A DNA stretch of 35,007 nt from Bacteroidota bacterium (GTDB taxonomy: Bacteria; Bacteroidota; Bacteroidia; NS11-12g; UBA955): positions 1 through 35,007 of the forward strand of contig SXYY01000101.1 in the NCBI GenBank assembly GCA_005788145.1. The letters run 5' to 3'. The notes beneath the pieces were generated by a model. That model was given only the letters and a program-made list of their open reading frames with translations. It ran no database searches and was not told where the DNA came from. The translations under genes and the position numbers were made by a program. This document shows, one piece after another, positions 25,012 through 34,155 of the stretch (the stretch's first letter is position 1; the number at the start of each line of letters is the position of its first letter).

Positions 25012-28000
25012 TTACAATCTGCGTCCATTCGCATCGTAGAATTCAATGTTTCCAACCCCTTTGGTTTTCCAAACTCCAGCGTTGTTGCCTGATAGATAAC
25101 CACTACCACCGTTAAGGTTCACCATTTTAGTGGTTCCGTTTACAGATACTTTTGCATAACTCGCAAGGGCCGGAGCCGATACAAATTGCACCGATTGGGC
25201 TTGATTTTTTCCATTTAAGAGCGTGAATCCGCGCAATTTGCCGTTGTTGTTAGCCAATAACACCCGAACTTGTCCGGATGGGGCCGGACACAATACCATC
25301 GATTTTCCGTCGTCTTGGTTATACAATCCATTTCTCGACCCAGATTGATAACGAAAAGTACCGCCTTCATTGAATAACACAAAACTGGGCTGAGCATCAT
25401 CTCTACCATGAGGTACACGCGTGTTGTAGTTGTTGCCGGTACATAGAATATCATCAAATCCATTGCCATCGATATCGATGATGGTTGTCCCAAATACAGG
25501 GCCTGCCTGCGCCCACATGGGCAATTCAACAAACCCAAATTTCCCTCCGTTGTTGATTGCAACAAAGCTGGAGAAGTAATTGGCCGTTAAGCTGTTCTGT
25601 TTCAAAACCTCTGCGCCAAAGATCTGATCCATGGTTTTTCCCGCGAAATCGTTATAAGTAGTGAATTTCTTATTAATGAAGAAAGGATAGGCCTTGCCCA
25701 TTTCGTCCATGGTGAATAGGGGATAGTCGCTACCGCCATATTGGTAGCTCATGGCAATATCCTGACGACCGTTGCCATCGAAATCGGCCCAAAACACCTT
25801 GGTTGGACTACCAACTTTTGCCTGAATGAAACTATTGTTGCCTTTGTTTCCAACGACATAGTCCAGATCGCCATCGTTGTCAATGTCCACAGGAGTAATG
25901 CTATTCATCCAACCGGAAAGGGATGCATCGCCCACTTCACCGGTTTTGTTCACGAATTTCCCGCCACTGTTCTCCATGAAAATCAATGGCATCCATTCAC
26001 CGCCAAGCACCAAGTCCGGTTTTCCATCACCATTGAAATCGCTGAAAATTGCCGAACAGATCATACCTGCATTTTCCAAATCTGGGGCCAGCGCCGCGGT
26101 AACATCCCTGAATTTGCCTCCGTTATTCTGTAATAAATAGCTTCTAACCTCTAAGGTTGGCCAGTTTCCGGGCATCAAACGACCTGCAACAAACAAATCC
26201 AAGTCGCCGTCGCCGTCGTAATCAGCTGAGGCAACTGAACTGCTGCTGCTTATGACATTGGGCAAACGACCCTTTCCGTTGGCATAGTTCCCTTTTCCAT
26301 CGTTGATGTAAATCTGGTGTTCGTATTTGTTCGAGGGCCATTCAAATTCTGATCCACCCACGGCGACATATAGGTCCAAATCCTTGTCTCCGTCGCAATC
26401 GAACAGCAAAGAGCCCATTACATCGGCATCCAGTGATTTCCATGGCTGAGAACCCGCCGTTACATATTTTCCATCTTTTTGTAGTAAAAACAGGGTAGAC
26501 CCTGAACTTTCTCTGGCATTGCCCACGAAAACATCTTGAAGGCCGTCACCATTCACATCTCCGGTCGACATCCCTGGACCAAGGGTGGTGTAGCGATGGG
26601 GCAGCAGTGGTTCTCTTTTGAAATCAGGATTTTCCTGCTCCAAATGATTGAAATTCAATCCCCATTCTGTTTCGTTTTCTTTGAAATAAGGAATATCACC
26701 TGATCGAATTACATTGCGATCCCATGTTGTATTGGCGTCTGAACTTTTTACGACCAAAGTTTGATCGGCTGAAACATCCTTCAAAATTTGGGCTTTGCCA
26801 TTTGGCCATACCACAACCAATTCAGCCAATGTTTCGTTTGAACCTAAACCGATGTGCGCCAAAGCCTCAGATGAACTCTGATAACCGCGCGATGGTTGAA
26901 TTTCAAACTTGCGATATTTCCCTGCGGAGTCCGATGCATACAATTGACATCCAATACCATAGCGATTGGATTTGTCGCTTCCCTCGGCCTTTACATTGAT
27001 GAAGTGGTTTTGGGTGTTGATGTTTTTGTACACCAATGGCATTTCGCCTTGGTTACATACAACCAAATCCAACCGACCGTCGCCATCCAAATCTCCCGCA
27101 GCGGAACCCGTACTCAAGGTCAAATCATCCAAGCCAACCTCACTCGCTCGATTGGTAAACCCTTCGCCGTTGTTGTTTTGAAAGAAGAAATTCTGAATTT
27201 TCTCATAAGGGAGTTTCTTTAGCAATTCCTCATGGGTCAAGCCGCGTTTTTGCTGCTGTTCTACAACGCTTTGATACAGGATAAAATCCAAGTTGGTCAC
27301 ATCTCGATAGTATCCGTTCGATACGAACATATCCGTAAATCCATCATCGTTAAAATCAGATAGAAGCGGGCTCCAACTCCAATCGGACTTTGCCACACCA
27401 TACAAATAGGACAAATCGGCAAAATGACCATTGCCCAGATTCATTTGTAGGTTATTCTTCATGTACTGATTTTTGTATCCATTTTTGATCCCAACCATGG
27501 TATAGTCGTAGTCTTTAGGACCCATCAAGGACATATACCTTCGGGGACTTTCAGAAAGCATATCAACGGTAATCAAATCGGAAAAACCATCATTGTTAAC
27601 ATCGGCAACATCGCTACCCATTGAATTGGTGCTAGAGTGTTTAAATGCTGCATCAAACTGATCCGTAAATGTACCATCTCCGTTGTTTATGTAATAACAA
27701 TCGGGAACATGGTAATCATTGCATACATAGAGGTCGGTGAGACCGTCATTGTTGTAATCAGCCGCGGCCGCACTCAAGCAGTAACCCATTTTTACAACGC
27801 CAGCTTTTTGAGATACATCTGTGTATTTATTGCCATCATTGCGGAAAAAGTGTTGCTGGTTAAACTCATCCATGTTCAACGTTGGTGTGAATCGCGTATT
27901 GATGTTTGAAAAGAACTGATCCGCGTGGTTGCCCAAGTAAAAGTCTAAGTCGCCGTCGTTGTCATAATCGAAAAAGGTAGCACAGGTTGCATTTCCACCA

Positions 28001-28527
28001 TCATCAACGCCCCATTCCTTGGCGGATTCTTTGAAAGTGCCATTTTTTTGGTTTATGAATAACAAGTTGCGCTTGGATTGCTTGAGTTGTCGGGGCCCAG
28101 ACGAACAAGCATAAATATCCAACCAGCCATCATTGTTCACATCCACCATCGTTACTCCGCTAATCCATTGGTTCGTGGTAGTTCCGCTTTGCTTGGTGAT
28201 GTCTTCAAATTTGAAATCACCTTTGTTGAGGTAGAGACGTGACGATTTTTCATTGCCCGAGAAATAGAGGTCATTCTTCCCGTCGTTGTTAATATCGCCA
28301 ATGGCAACACCAGAACCGTTGTATAAGTAGTGATAGGTGAACTGATTCAATGAATCATTTTCAGGGACAGTATTAACGAAATCGATGCCGGTGACATCGG
28401 AAGTTACTTTTTCGAAAAGAACGTCCACATTTTGGTCATCAGAACCACCACATGAGGAAACACACACAGCAAGGGCCAATGCGCCAAAGCCTTGTGCAAA
28501 CAGATGTTTGAATCGCACGGTATTCAT
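25012..28527 (-). CDS. giant FG-GAP/VCBS and ASPIC-UnbV surface lipoprotein
   Basis: This 1171-residue lipoprotein has the signal MNTVRFK...VSSC (Cys26). Right after the Cys comes GGSDDQ, similar to the acidic surface-export signal known from Bacteroidota lipoproteins, so it is probably displayed on the cell surface. I count 14 DxDxDG-type calcium-loop motifs (for example DINNDGKNDLYF near 79, DYDNDGDLDFYL near 188, DLDGDGRLDLVV near 479), which mark integrin-like FG-GAP/VCBS beta-propeller blades. An ASPIC/UnbV module with NRYGIGCQLYA and RGYQSSSEALAHIGLG lies at about 507-590, between the two propeller sets. No catalytic motif is seen; adhesion or carbohydrate/protein binding is an inference. 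The ATG at 28527 follows rodA by 25 bases, so it may be read from the mre operon or from the imperfect box at 28533-28540. Confidence 0.88.
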   Translation of the reverse strand: MNTVRFKHLFAQGFGALALAVCVSSCGGSDDQNVDVLFEKVTSDVTGIDFVNTVPENDSLNQFTYHYLYNGSGVAIGDINNDGKNDLYFSGNEKSSRLYLNKGDFKFEDITKQSGTTTNQWISGVTMVDVNNDGWLDIYACSSGPRQLKQSKRNLLFINQKNGTFKESAKEWGVDDGGNATCATFFDYDNDGDLDFYLGNHADQFFSNINTRFTPTLNMDEFNQQHFFRNDGNKYTDVSQKAGVVKMGYCLSAAAADYNNDGLTDLYVCNDYHVPDCYYINNGDGTFTDQFDAAFKHSSTNSMGSDVADVNNDGFSDLITVDMLSESPRRYMSLMGPKDYDYTMVGIKNGYKNQYMKNNLQMNLGNGHFADLSYLYGVAKSDWSWSPLLSDFNDDGFTDMFVSNGYYRDVTNLDFILYQSVVEQQQKRGLTHEELLKKLPYEKIQNFFFQNNNGEGFTNRASEVGLDDLTLSTGSAAGDLDGDGRLDLVVCNQGEMPLVYKNINTQNHFINVKAEGSDKSNRYGIGCQLYASDSAGKYRKFEIQPSRGYQSSSEALAHIGLGSNETLAELVVVWPNGKAQILKDVSADQTLVVKSSDANTTWDRNVIRSGDIPYFKENETEWGLNFNHLEQENPDFKREPLLPHRYTTLGPGMSTGDVNGDGLQDVFVGNARESSGSTLFLLQKDGKYVTAGSQPWKSLDADVMGSLLFDCDGDKDLDLYVAVGGSEFEWPSNKYEHQIYINDGKGNYANGKGRLPNVISSSSSVASADYDGDGDLDLFVAGRLMPGNWPTLEVRSYLLQNNGGKFRDVTAALAPDLENAGMICSAIFSDFNGDGKPDLVLGGEWMPLIFMENSGGKFVNKTGEVGDASLSGWMNSITPVDIDNDGDLDYVVGNKGNNSFIQAKVGSPTKVFWADFDGNGRQDIAMSYQYGGSDYPLFTMDEMGKAYPFFINKKFTTYNDFAGKTMDQIFGAEVLKQNSLTANYFSSFVAINNGGKFGFVELPMWAQAGPVFGTTIIDIDGNGFDDILCTGNNYNTRVPHGRDDAQPSFVLFNEGGTFRYQSGSRNGLYNQDDGKSMVLCPAPSGQVRVLLANNNGKLRGFTLLNGKNQAQSVQFVSAPALASYAKVSVNGTTKMVNLNGGSGYLSGNNAGVWKTKGVGNIEFYDANGRRL

Positions 28528-28532
28528 TGTTA

Positions 28533-28540
28533 CAATATTA
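28533..28540 (-). promoter_or_regulatory. possible -7 box of the UnbV lipoprotein gene
   Basis: The minus strand reads TAATATTG, one mismatch to TAnnTTTG, five bases before the ATG at 28527, in the 25-bp gap after rodA. It would let the lipoprotein be expressed apart from the cell-shape operon. Confidence 0.4.
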
Positions 28541-28552
28541 CGGAAAAGCCTT

Positions 28553-29824
28553 TTACTTCCGTACCTGATCCACCCGCAGAAAAGTGAAAAGAAATAGGGT
28601 AAAAGCCCATAGGCTACTACCACCAGCAGAGATAAAAGGAAGCGGAATACCAATGGTCGGGACCAATCCCATGGTCATACCAATGTTGATGGACATATGG
28701 AAGAAAAGTACGGAGGCCAGGGAATAACCCAATACCCTGCCAAACACTGTGGATTGTCGCTCTGCCATTATCACCAACCTCACCAGCAGACCGCAAAAGA
28801 TGAGCAGGAATAGCGTGCTGCCAACAAAGCCCCATTCTTCACCAATGGCATCAAAAATAAAATCAGTATGCTGCTCTGGAACAAAGCCCATTTTGGTTTG
28901 GGTGCCTTTTAAATAACCGCGACCCCACATTTCTCCTGCGCCAATGGCAATTTTGGATTGCTTTAGGTTGAAACCCATTCCGCGGTCGTCTTCTTTTAAT
29001 CCCAATACCAACTCAATCCGATCTCTTTGGTATTGCATCAAAATTTTGGAGTAAAATGTACCAACGATGGTGTAAAAGAGCGATGAAATCACAGCAATGG
29101 TGGTGACCAAAATGGCAATACCCCGGTCTTTGCGGACAAAAAATACGATAATCGATCCCAATCCCAACAATATTCCATAACCATAAAAACTTGAAATACC
29201 GGTGGCCTCACTAATGATCCTGAAAATGGCCAAAATGCCCAACCAAACGGCCGAAACCAGTATATACCCAGGAAGCCCCTCGCGATACAATACCAGAAAA
29301 AACGACAAGAAAACCAACGCACTCCCAGTGTCGTTCTGAATTAGAATGATGGCCATGGGCAACAAAAAGATGCCTATGGCCTTGGCTACGTTCTTTGTGC
29401 CCTGAAATTTTACGCCGTAGGTGCCCAAAAATTTCGACAGCGCAATTGCAGTGGCAACCTTGGCAAATTCACTGGGCTGAATCCCAAAACCGCCAAAACC
29501 GAACCATGACTTGGCGCCAGAAATTTCCCTTCCCAAAAATAAGACGAGAATATTCAAAGCGATGGCAATCGCATAAAAACCATAGGCGAAATAGTCAATC
29601 ACCACCACATTCGAAAAAACGATCGTGAAAATTATCAAAATCGCTCCGAAAATGAATACCAATTGTTTGATGGCAATGTCTGACAAGGAGTAAAATGCCT
29701 GGTTTACATCTGAGGTAGCACTGGCAATGCTGATAAATCCAATCAACAGCAACACCACATATAAAAAAACCGCCAGACTGTCGATTTTTTCTTGATTGTT
29801 GGTCGATAACGGACTGTAACGCAT
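28553..29824 (-). CDS. rodA: rod-shape peptidoglycan glycosyltransferase RodA (SEDS family)
   Basis: This 423-residue polytopic protein polymerises glycan strands from lipid II in the elongasome and pairs with PBP2. About ten hydrophobic helices span the sequence. SEDS landmarks are GIQPSEFAKVA at about 114-124, the QNDTGSALVF segment, PEQHTDFIFDAIGEEWGFVG with the long periplasmic loop, and SAGGSS near the C-terminus. It lies 17 bases after mrdA, the usual partner gene, at the end of mreBCD-mrdA-rodA. Length is normal. Confidence 0.95.
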   Translation of the reverse strand: MRYSPLSTNNQEKIDSLAVFLYVVLLLIGFISIASATSDVNQAFYSLSDIAIKQLVFIFGAILIIFTIVFSNVVVIDYFAYGFYAIAIALNILVLFLGREISGAKSWFGFGGFGIQPSEFAKVATAIALSKFLGTYGVKFQGTKNVAKAIGIFLLPMAIILIQNDTGSALVFLSFFLVLYREGLPGYILVSAVWLGILAIFRIISEATGISSFYGYGILLGLGSIIVFFVRKDRGIAILVTTIAVISSLFYTIVGTFYSKILMQYQRDRIELVLGLKEDDRGMGFNLKQSKIAIGAGEMWGRGYLKGTQTKMGFVPEQHTDFIFDAIGEEWGFVGSTLFLLIFCGLLVRLVIMAERQSTVFGRVLGYSLASVLFFHMSINIGMTMGLVPTIGIPLPFISAGGSSLWAFTLFLFTFLRVDQVRK

Positions 29825-29841
29825 GTTTGGTTCAGACTAGC

Positions 29842-31683
29842 TTATTGAATGACACTCGTTTTAATTCGCTCTTCCATGGCAGGCTCTGCCGATTCCGCTT
29901 TGCCGAGTAGGTACTTTTCAATCATTAGGTTCGCGATGGGAGCCGCCCAAGTAGCACCGAATCCCCCGTTTTCCACCAAAACTGCGATGGCAATTTTGGG
30001 ATTGTCTTTTGGTGCAAAAGCAATGTAAATGGAGTGGTCTTTACCATGTGGGTTTTGGGCTGTTCCCGTTTTGGCACAAATTTCTATATTCTCAATACCC
30101 GTACCGTTGGCTGTTCCGCCTGGCTTAGTAACGTCTGACATGCCATCAATTACATATTGAAAGTATCGGGGATCTACGGTGGTAAATTTCTTGATTTTGT
30201 ATTTTCGATCCCATGCCGTGTCTTTGTATCCATCGATTCGCTTCACCAAATGGGGGGCGTAATACCATCCGCGATTGGCAATGATTGCAGCTGTATTGCA
30301 CATTTGCAGGGGAGTTAATAGAATTTCACCCTGTCCGATACTTAGTGAAATGATGGTGCTGCTTTTCCATCGATCGCCGTGTCGTTTATCTAGTTGCGAC
30401 ACAGAGGGGATATTGCCACGAGATTCTCCCAATAAGTCGATGTCGAGAGGACTGCCCAAGCCAAATGAACGCCAGTGTTTTTCCAATGCGGCATAGCCAA
30501 CTTTAACATTTCCGTATTCTGGATTATCGATGATATCACGAAATACTTGACAGTAATAACTGTTGCAAGAGATTCGGATTGATCCCCGCAAGTCCAAAGG
30601 TCCGCCATGAGGGTGACATCCAACCCGTATGCTTCCCAAACGATAGCCACCACCGCAACCGTGCGTTGTTTCGGGAGTTAGTACACCTTCTTGCATGGCG
30701 ATTAAGGCCATTACTGTTTTGAAAGTAGAACCTGGCGGATAGACTCCTTTTACCGCGCGATTGTAAAGCGGCTTTTGTGGGTCACGGAGCAATGTTTTGA
30801 ATGTGTTTGCACGATCTCTACCAACCATGGTGTTGGGGTCGTAGTCGGGATTGTTTATGAAAGCCAAAACTTCACCCGTGCGGGGCTCAATGGCAACAAT
30901 ACTGCCTTTCTTGCCGTTCAATAACTCCCGCCCATACTCCTGCAATACAAAGTCCAAACTACTGATCACATCCGGACCAGCTGTTGCGGGATAGTTGAAT
31001 TGTGTATCCTTCACAACACCGCGTTCTGTGTATGTTCGATCTTGCCAAACCGTCTTTACACCTTTGATTCCACGGATTTGTTTCTCGTAATATCGCTCCA
31101 AGCCTGTAATTCCAACTAAATCCCCTGGCTGATAGTACTCATCGGAAGCAATTAATTCTTCATCTGCTTCACCCAAATAACCCAAAGCATGCGACAAAGT
31201 AGGGGTTGCAAACTGTCGGTCTGTTCTCGATTCAATGAAAAATCCATTCAAGCGGTAGATGTTCTCTCGAAGCAGGGTGAATTGCTTATTCGATAAATTC
31301 GCATAGAACAAAGCCGAGTTGTTGAATGAGTTGTTCTTTTGGCGTTTTTTTGCCCTGACTCTCGCATCTGCAATCAATCCCCTCACTGTTTGAATGTCTA
31401 ACTCCAGTACAGAACACAGCAGTCCTGTATCAAGTTTTTTTATTTCATAGGGAAAAACCGATAAATCATACATTTGGGTGCTGTAGACCATCAATTTACC
31501 CTTGCGATCAAACACATTACTGCGGGAAGGGTAGAGTGTGATTTTGTTAAGGGCATTGTTGATGGCCATCTTTTTGTATGGCACTTCACCCAATTGCAAA
31601 CTCGCCAATCGGAGGGTATAGATGACAAAAATCAAAAATATCAATCCCAAAAACACCAGTTGTTTTGACCGATTCTTATCCAT
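29842..31683 (-). CDS. mrdA: penicillin-binding protein 2 (elongation transpeptidase)
   Basis: This 613-residue class B PBP has one N-terminal membrane helix (about 9-26), a pedestal/dimerisation domain and a transpeptidase domain. The three active-site motifs are complete: STFK at 319-322, SCN at 372-374 and KTG at 538-540 (AKTGTAQN). It cross-links new peptidoglycan made by RodA. The FDRKGKLMVYST segment near 58-69 is typical of PBP2. It starts four bases after the mreD stop, which indicates tight co-transcription, and ends 17 bases before rodA. Confidence 0.95.
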   Translation of the reverse strand: MDKNRSKQLVFLGLIFLIFVIYTLRLASLQLGEVPYKKMAINNALNKITLYPSRSNVFDRKGKLMVYSTQMYDLSVFPYEIKKLDTGLLCSVLELDIQTVRGLIADARVRAKKRQKNNSFNNSALFYANLSNKQFTLLRENIYRLNGFFIESRTDRQFATPTLSHALGYLGEADEELIASDEYYQPGDLVGITGLERYYEKQIRGIKGVKTVWQDRTYTERGVVKDTQFNYPATAGPDVISSLDFVLQEYGRELLNGKKGSIVAIEPRTGEVLAFINNPDYDPNTMVGRDRANTFKTLLRDPQKPLYNRAVKGVYPPGSTFKTVMALIAMQEGVLTPETTHGCGGGYRLGSIRVGCHPHGGPLDLRGSIRISCNSYYCQVFRDIIDNPEYGNVKVGYAALEKHWRSFGLGSPLDIDLLGESRGNIPSVSQLDKRHGDRWKSSTIISLSIGQGEILLTPLQMCNTAAIIANRGWYYAPHLVKRIDGYKDTAWDRKYKIKKFTTVDPRYFQYVIDGMSDVTKPGGTANGTGIENIEICAKTGTAQNPHGKDHSIYIAFAPKDNPKIAIAVLVENGGFGATWAAPIANLMIEKYLLGKAESAEPAMEERIKTSVIQ

Positions 31684-31687
31684 GTGA

Positions 31688-32197
31688 TCAACGTTTACCG
31701 GTTAGCAATCTGAAAATTTGTATGAAAAAGACGGAAGCAATGGAACTTGTCAAACTAATCCAAATGATGGTAAGAAAGGCAGACCAACGGAAATAGTCGA
31801 ACGTGAAAAAGACCAAATGGTGCAAGAACGTCAGCGAGAAAACATAAATGTAATACCACTGCCAGCCTTTGTAATCTTCGTGCATCACGCTCAAACCTTG
31901 CAATTGCATGCTGTTTTCATCCAAAAAGTAGGCATCGATATGGTATTTCAGATAAACCAAACTCACGCACGCTGCGGTGTGCATACCCATACTGCCACCA
32001 AATGCATCGATTGTCATTCCGAAAAAGAATGCACCGATCAACATGCCAAACTTATTCATTGCAACCGGAATGTTCAGAAATAGCAAAATATAGGGCATGG
32101 GCTTTATCCACCAAGCGATGTTCACCTCCTGCAGGATAAAGGTCTGAACCAAAGCCAACAACAAGCCCGAAACGATGTATCTAGCGATTTCTATCAT
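31688..32197 (-). CDS. mreD: rod-shape-determining protein MreD
   Basis: This 169-residue membrane protein has about five hydrophobic helices, and the DAFGGSMGMHT segment near 65-75 is a typical MreD feature. It links MreC to the RodA/PBP2 machinery in the inner membrane. The ATG lies inside the end of mreC, overlapping it by 17 bases, and is preceded by AAGGAGG six bases upstream (plus-strand 32204-32210). That site is made by Lys-Glu codons of mreC and may couple the two genes in translation. Confidence 0.92.
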   Translation of the reverse strand: MIEIARYIVSGLLLALVQTFILQEVNIAWWIKPMPYILLFLNIPVAMNKFGMLIGAFFFGMTIDAFGGSMGMHTAACVSLVYLKYHIDAYFLDENSMQLQGLSVMHEDYKGWQWYYIYVFSLTFLHHLVFFTFDYFRWSAFLTIIWISLTSSIASVFFIQIFRLLTGKR

Positions 32198-33050
32198 TGT
32201 CGTCCTCCTTGTCTGCAGGAATGGCTTGATTCAGCACATCCAATTCTTTTTGGTGAATATTTTTAATGACCGTCACCACATCCAACTGACCAAAATCGGT
32301 CGCCAATTTTACAGAAATGCGATGAAAATTTGATTTTAAATTCGAGCTGCTTTTTACGATGGTACCAATGGGAATGCCAGCAGGGAACAACAGGGAGTAA
32401 TTCGATGTGAAAAGTTTCATGCCATTTTTAACCTTTACGAAGCGATTGACTTCCTCCAAATCAACCATCGTTGGGTCTTCTCCATTCCATGAAATTACGC
32501 CTTGGCTGGTTTTTAAATCGTAAATGTAAGGAGTGATCTCAAATTTGGAGTTGAGGACAGACATAACCAAAGAATAGTGTTCTGCAGATTCCACCACAAC
32601 ACCAACGATTCCCATGGGTGACACAACCGACATATGCCGTTTGATGCCGTCTTTGAAGCCCCTATCTAAAATGATGAAGTTGTTTTGGTCTTGAACACTG
32701 TTTCGGATAACCCGCGCCTGAATGTATTCGTATTTGACGAAGTTGCCCGTTTTGTCATCTTGATAGGAACTATCTCTTTTGGGTGAATTGAAGGTGAGGT
32801 TCCAGTTCAATTGTTGTTTAAGAAGCGTGTTTTCATTGATCAGCTGTTGGTTGACCTGGCGAAGGTTGAAATACGCTTTCACATCTGATTTCCATTGGTC
32901 GAGCTGCCTGTGCGCACCCAATGCTTGGCCGAAATAAATACTGTGCTGGTAAAAGTGATAACGAAAAATCTGCGTTACTGCACTCAAGAGCAATAAAACA
33001 AACAGTAGGGGGTGTGCTTGATTCCGTATCCAACGGAATATTACCAACAT
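32181..33050 (-). CDS. mreC: rod-shape-determining protein MreC
   Basis: This 289-residue protein has one N-terminal membrane helix (about 13-29), a coiled coil at about 50-82 and a periplasmic beta-domain region. The latter includes the RVIRNSVQDQNNFIILDRG and GVVGVVVESAEHYSLVMSVL segments typical of the family. MreC forms the periplasmic scaffold that activates PBP2. The C-terminus is acidic (ADKEDDNDRNR). It lies 11 bases after mreB and overlaps mreD by 17 bases. Confidence 0.94.
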   Translation of the reverse strand: MLVIFRWIRNQAHPLLFVLLLLSAVTQIFRYHFYQHSIYFGQALGAHRQLDQWKSDVKAYFNLRQVNQQLINENTLLKQQLNWNLTFNSPKRDSSYQDDKTGNFVKYEYIQARVIRNSVQDQNNFIILDRGFKDGIKRHMSVVSPMGIVGVVVESAEHYSLVMSVLNSKFEITPYIYDLKTSQGVISWNGEDPTMVDLEEVNRFVKVKNGMKLFTSNYSLLFPAGIPIGTIVKSSSNLKSNFHRISVKLATDFGQLDVVTVIKNIHQKELDVLNQAIPADKEDDNDRNR

Positions 33051-33061
33051 GGCCTAATCGA

Positions 33062-34087
33062 TTAAGCTGTCATTAAGAATTTAAATCGTCCGATGTTTTT
33101 CAAAGCAGTTCCAGTACCGCGCACAACCGCACGCAGTGGATCTTCAGCAATGTGTACACGCAACTTGGTTTTGGCGGAAATGCGTTTGTCGAGTCCGCGG
33201 AGCAATGCACCACCACCTGTCAACCAGATTCCGTTGGCCAAAATATCAGCACTCAGCTCTGGAGGAGATTGCTCAAGTGCGCGCAACACGGCTTCTTCCA
33301 CTTTCATGATACTTTTATCTAGAGCCCGGGCGATTTCACTGTAACTCACAATGATCTGCTTGGGTATCCCTGTCATCAAATCACGACCAAAAACTGCGTA
33401 ATCTTCGGGTGGAGTATCCAATTCTTGTAGTGCTGAACCAATATGGATTTTAATTTTCTCCGCTGTGCGCTCGCCAATCAACAAGTTGTGTTCGCGACGC
33501 ATGTATTCCAAAATGTCTAAGTTGAACTCATCGCCCGCTACGCGTATGCTCTCATCACAAACAATACCACCCAATGCAATGATTGCAATTTCCGTGGTAC
33601 CACCCCCAATGTCGACAATCATATTGCCTTGTGGTTGGGTAACATCAATGCCAATACCCACTGCTGCGGCCATCGGTTCGTGAATCAAATAAACTTCTTT
33701 GGCTCCGCTTCGCTCCGCAGAATCTTTAACGGCGCGTTTTTCAACTTCAGTGATTCCACTGGGAATGCAGATGACCATTTTCAACTGGGGAGAAATCCAT
33801 CGTTGTTTTTGATTCATCATCTTGATCATTCCGCGAATCATGTGTTCTGCGGCTTGGAAATCCGCGATAACGCCATCCTTCAAAGGACGGATGGTCTTGA
33901 TACCCTCGTTTTCCTTTCCAAACATTTGCATGGCATCTTTGCCGATTGCAATGACATTACCGGTATTTCTCTCGATTGCGATGATGCTTGGCTCATCAAC
34001 AACAACCTTGTCTTTGTGTATGATTAAGGTGTTGGCAGTGCCTAGGTCAATTGCAAGTTCTTGGGTTAGAAAACTAAAAAAACTCAT
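33062..34087 (-). CDS. mreB: rod-shape-determining actin homologue MreB
   Basis: This 341-residue ATPase forms membrane-bound filaments that guide side-wall synthesis. Actin-family motifs are present: phosphate 1 AIDLGTANT near the N-terminus, IHEPMAAAVGIG, phosphate 2 IVDIGGGTTEIA, and the adenosine motif GIWLTGGGALLRGLD. The N-terminal MSFFSFLTQE is the short membrane-binding segment. The ATG at 34087 was chosen because the upstream extension to 34123 lies past an imperfect promoter box. It is the first gene of mreB-mreC-mreD-mrdA-rodA. Confidence 0.96.
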   Translation of the reverse strand: MSFFSFLTQELAIDLGTANTLIIHKDKVVVDEPSIIAIERNTGNVIAIGKDAMQMFGKENEGIKTIRPLKDGVIADFQAAEHMIRGMIKMMNQKQRWISPQLKMVICIPSGITEVEKRAVKDSAERSGAKEVYLIHEPMAAAVGIGIDVTQPQGNMIVDIGGGTTEIAIIALGGIVCDESIRVAGDEFNLDILEYMRREHNLLIGERTAEKIKIHIGSALQELDTPPEDYAVFGRDLMTGIPKQIIVSYSEIARALDKSIMKVEEAVLRALEQSPPELSADILANGIWLTGGGALLRGLDKRISAKTKLRVHIAEDPLRAVVRGTGTALKNIGRFKFLMTA

Positions 34088-34104
34088 GGGTATATTGTGT
34101 GTTG

Positions 34105-34112
34105 CAAAATAA
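34105..34112 (-). promoter_or_regulatory. possible -7 box of the mre operon
   Basis: The minus strand reads TTATTTTG, one mismatch to TAnnTTTG, 17 bases before the mreB ATG at 34087. It is the best candidate in the 68-bp gap after the preceding barrel gene. Confidence 0.4.
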
Positions 34113-34155
34113 ACACAAAACACAACAATTTGGACACGTTTTTTTCACTAATTTC

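Noticed and set aside
25012..25170. Type IX secretion C-terminal domain on the UnbV protein
   Set aside because: The C-terminus lacks the usual CTD motifs, and the protein has a lipoprotein signal with a surface-export-like acidic segment instead.
25741..26133. Open frames on the plus strand opposite the UnbV gene
   Set aside because: They mirror the repeated calcium-loop codons of the real gene and show no protein features of their own.
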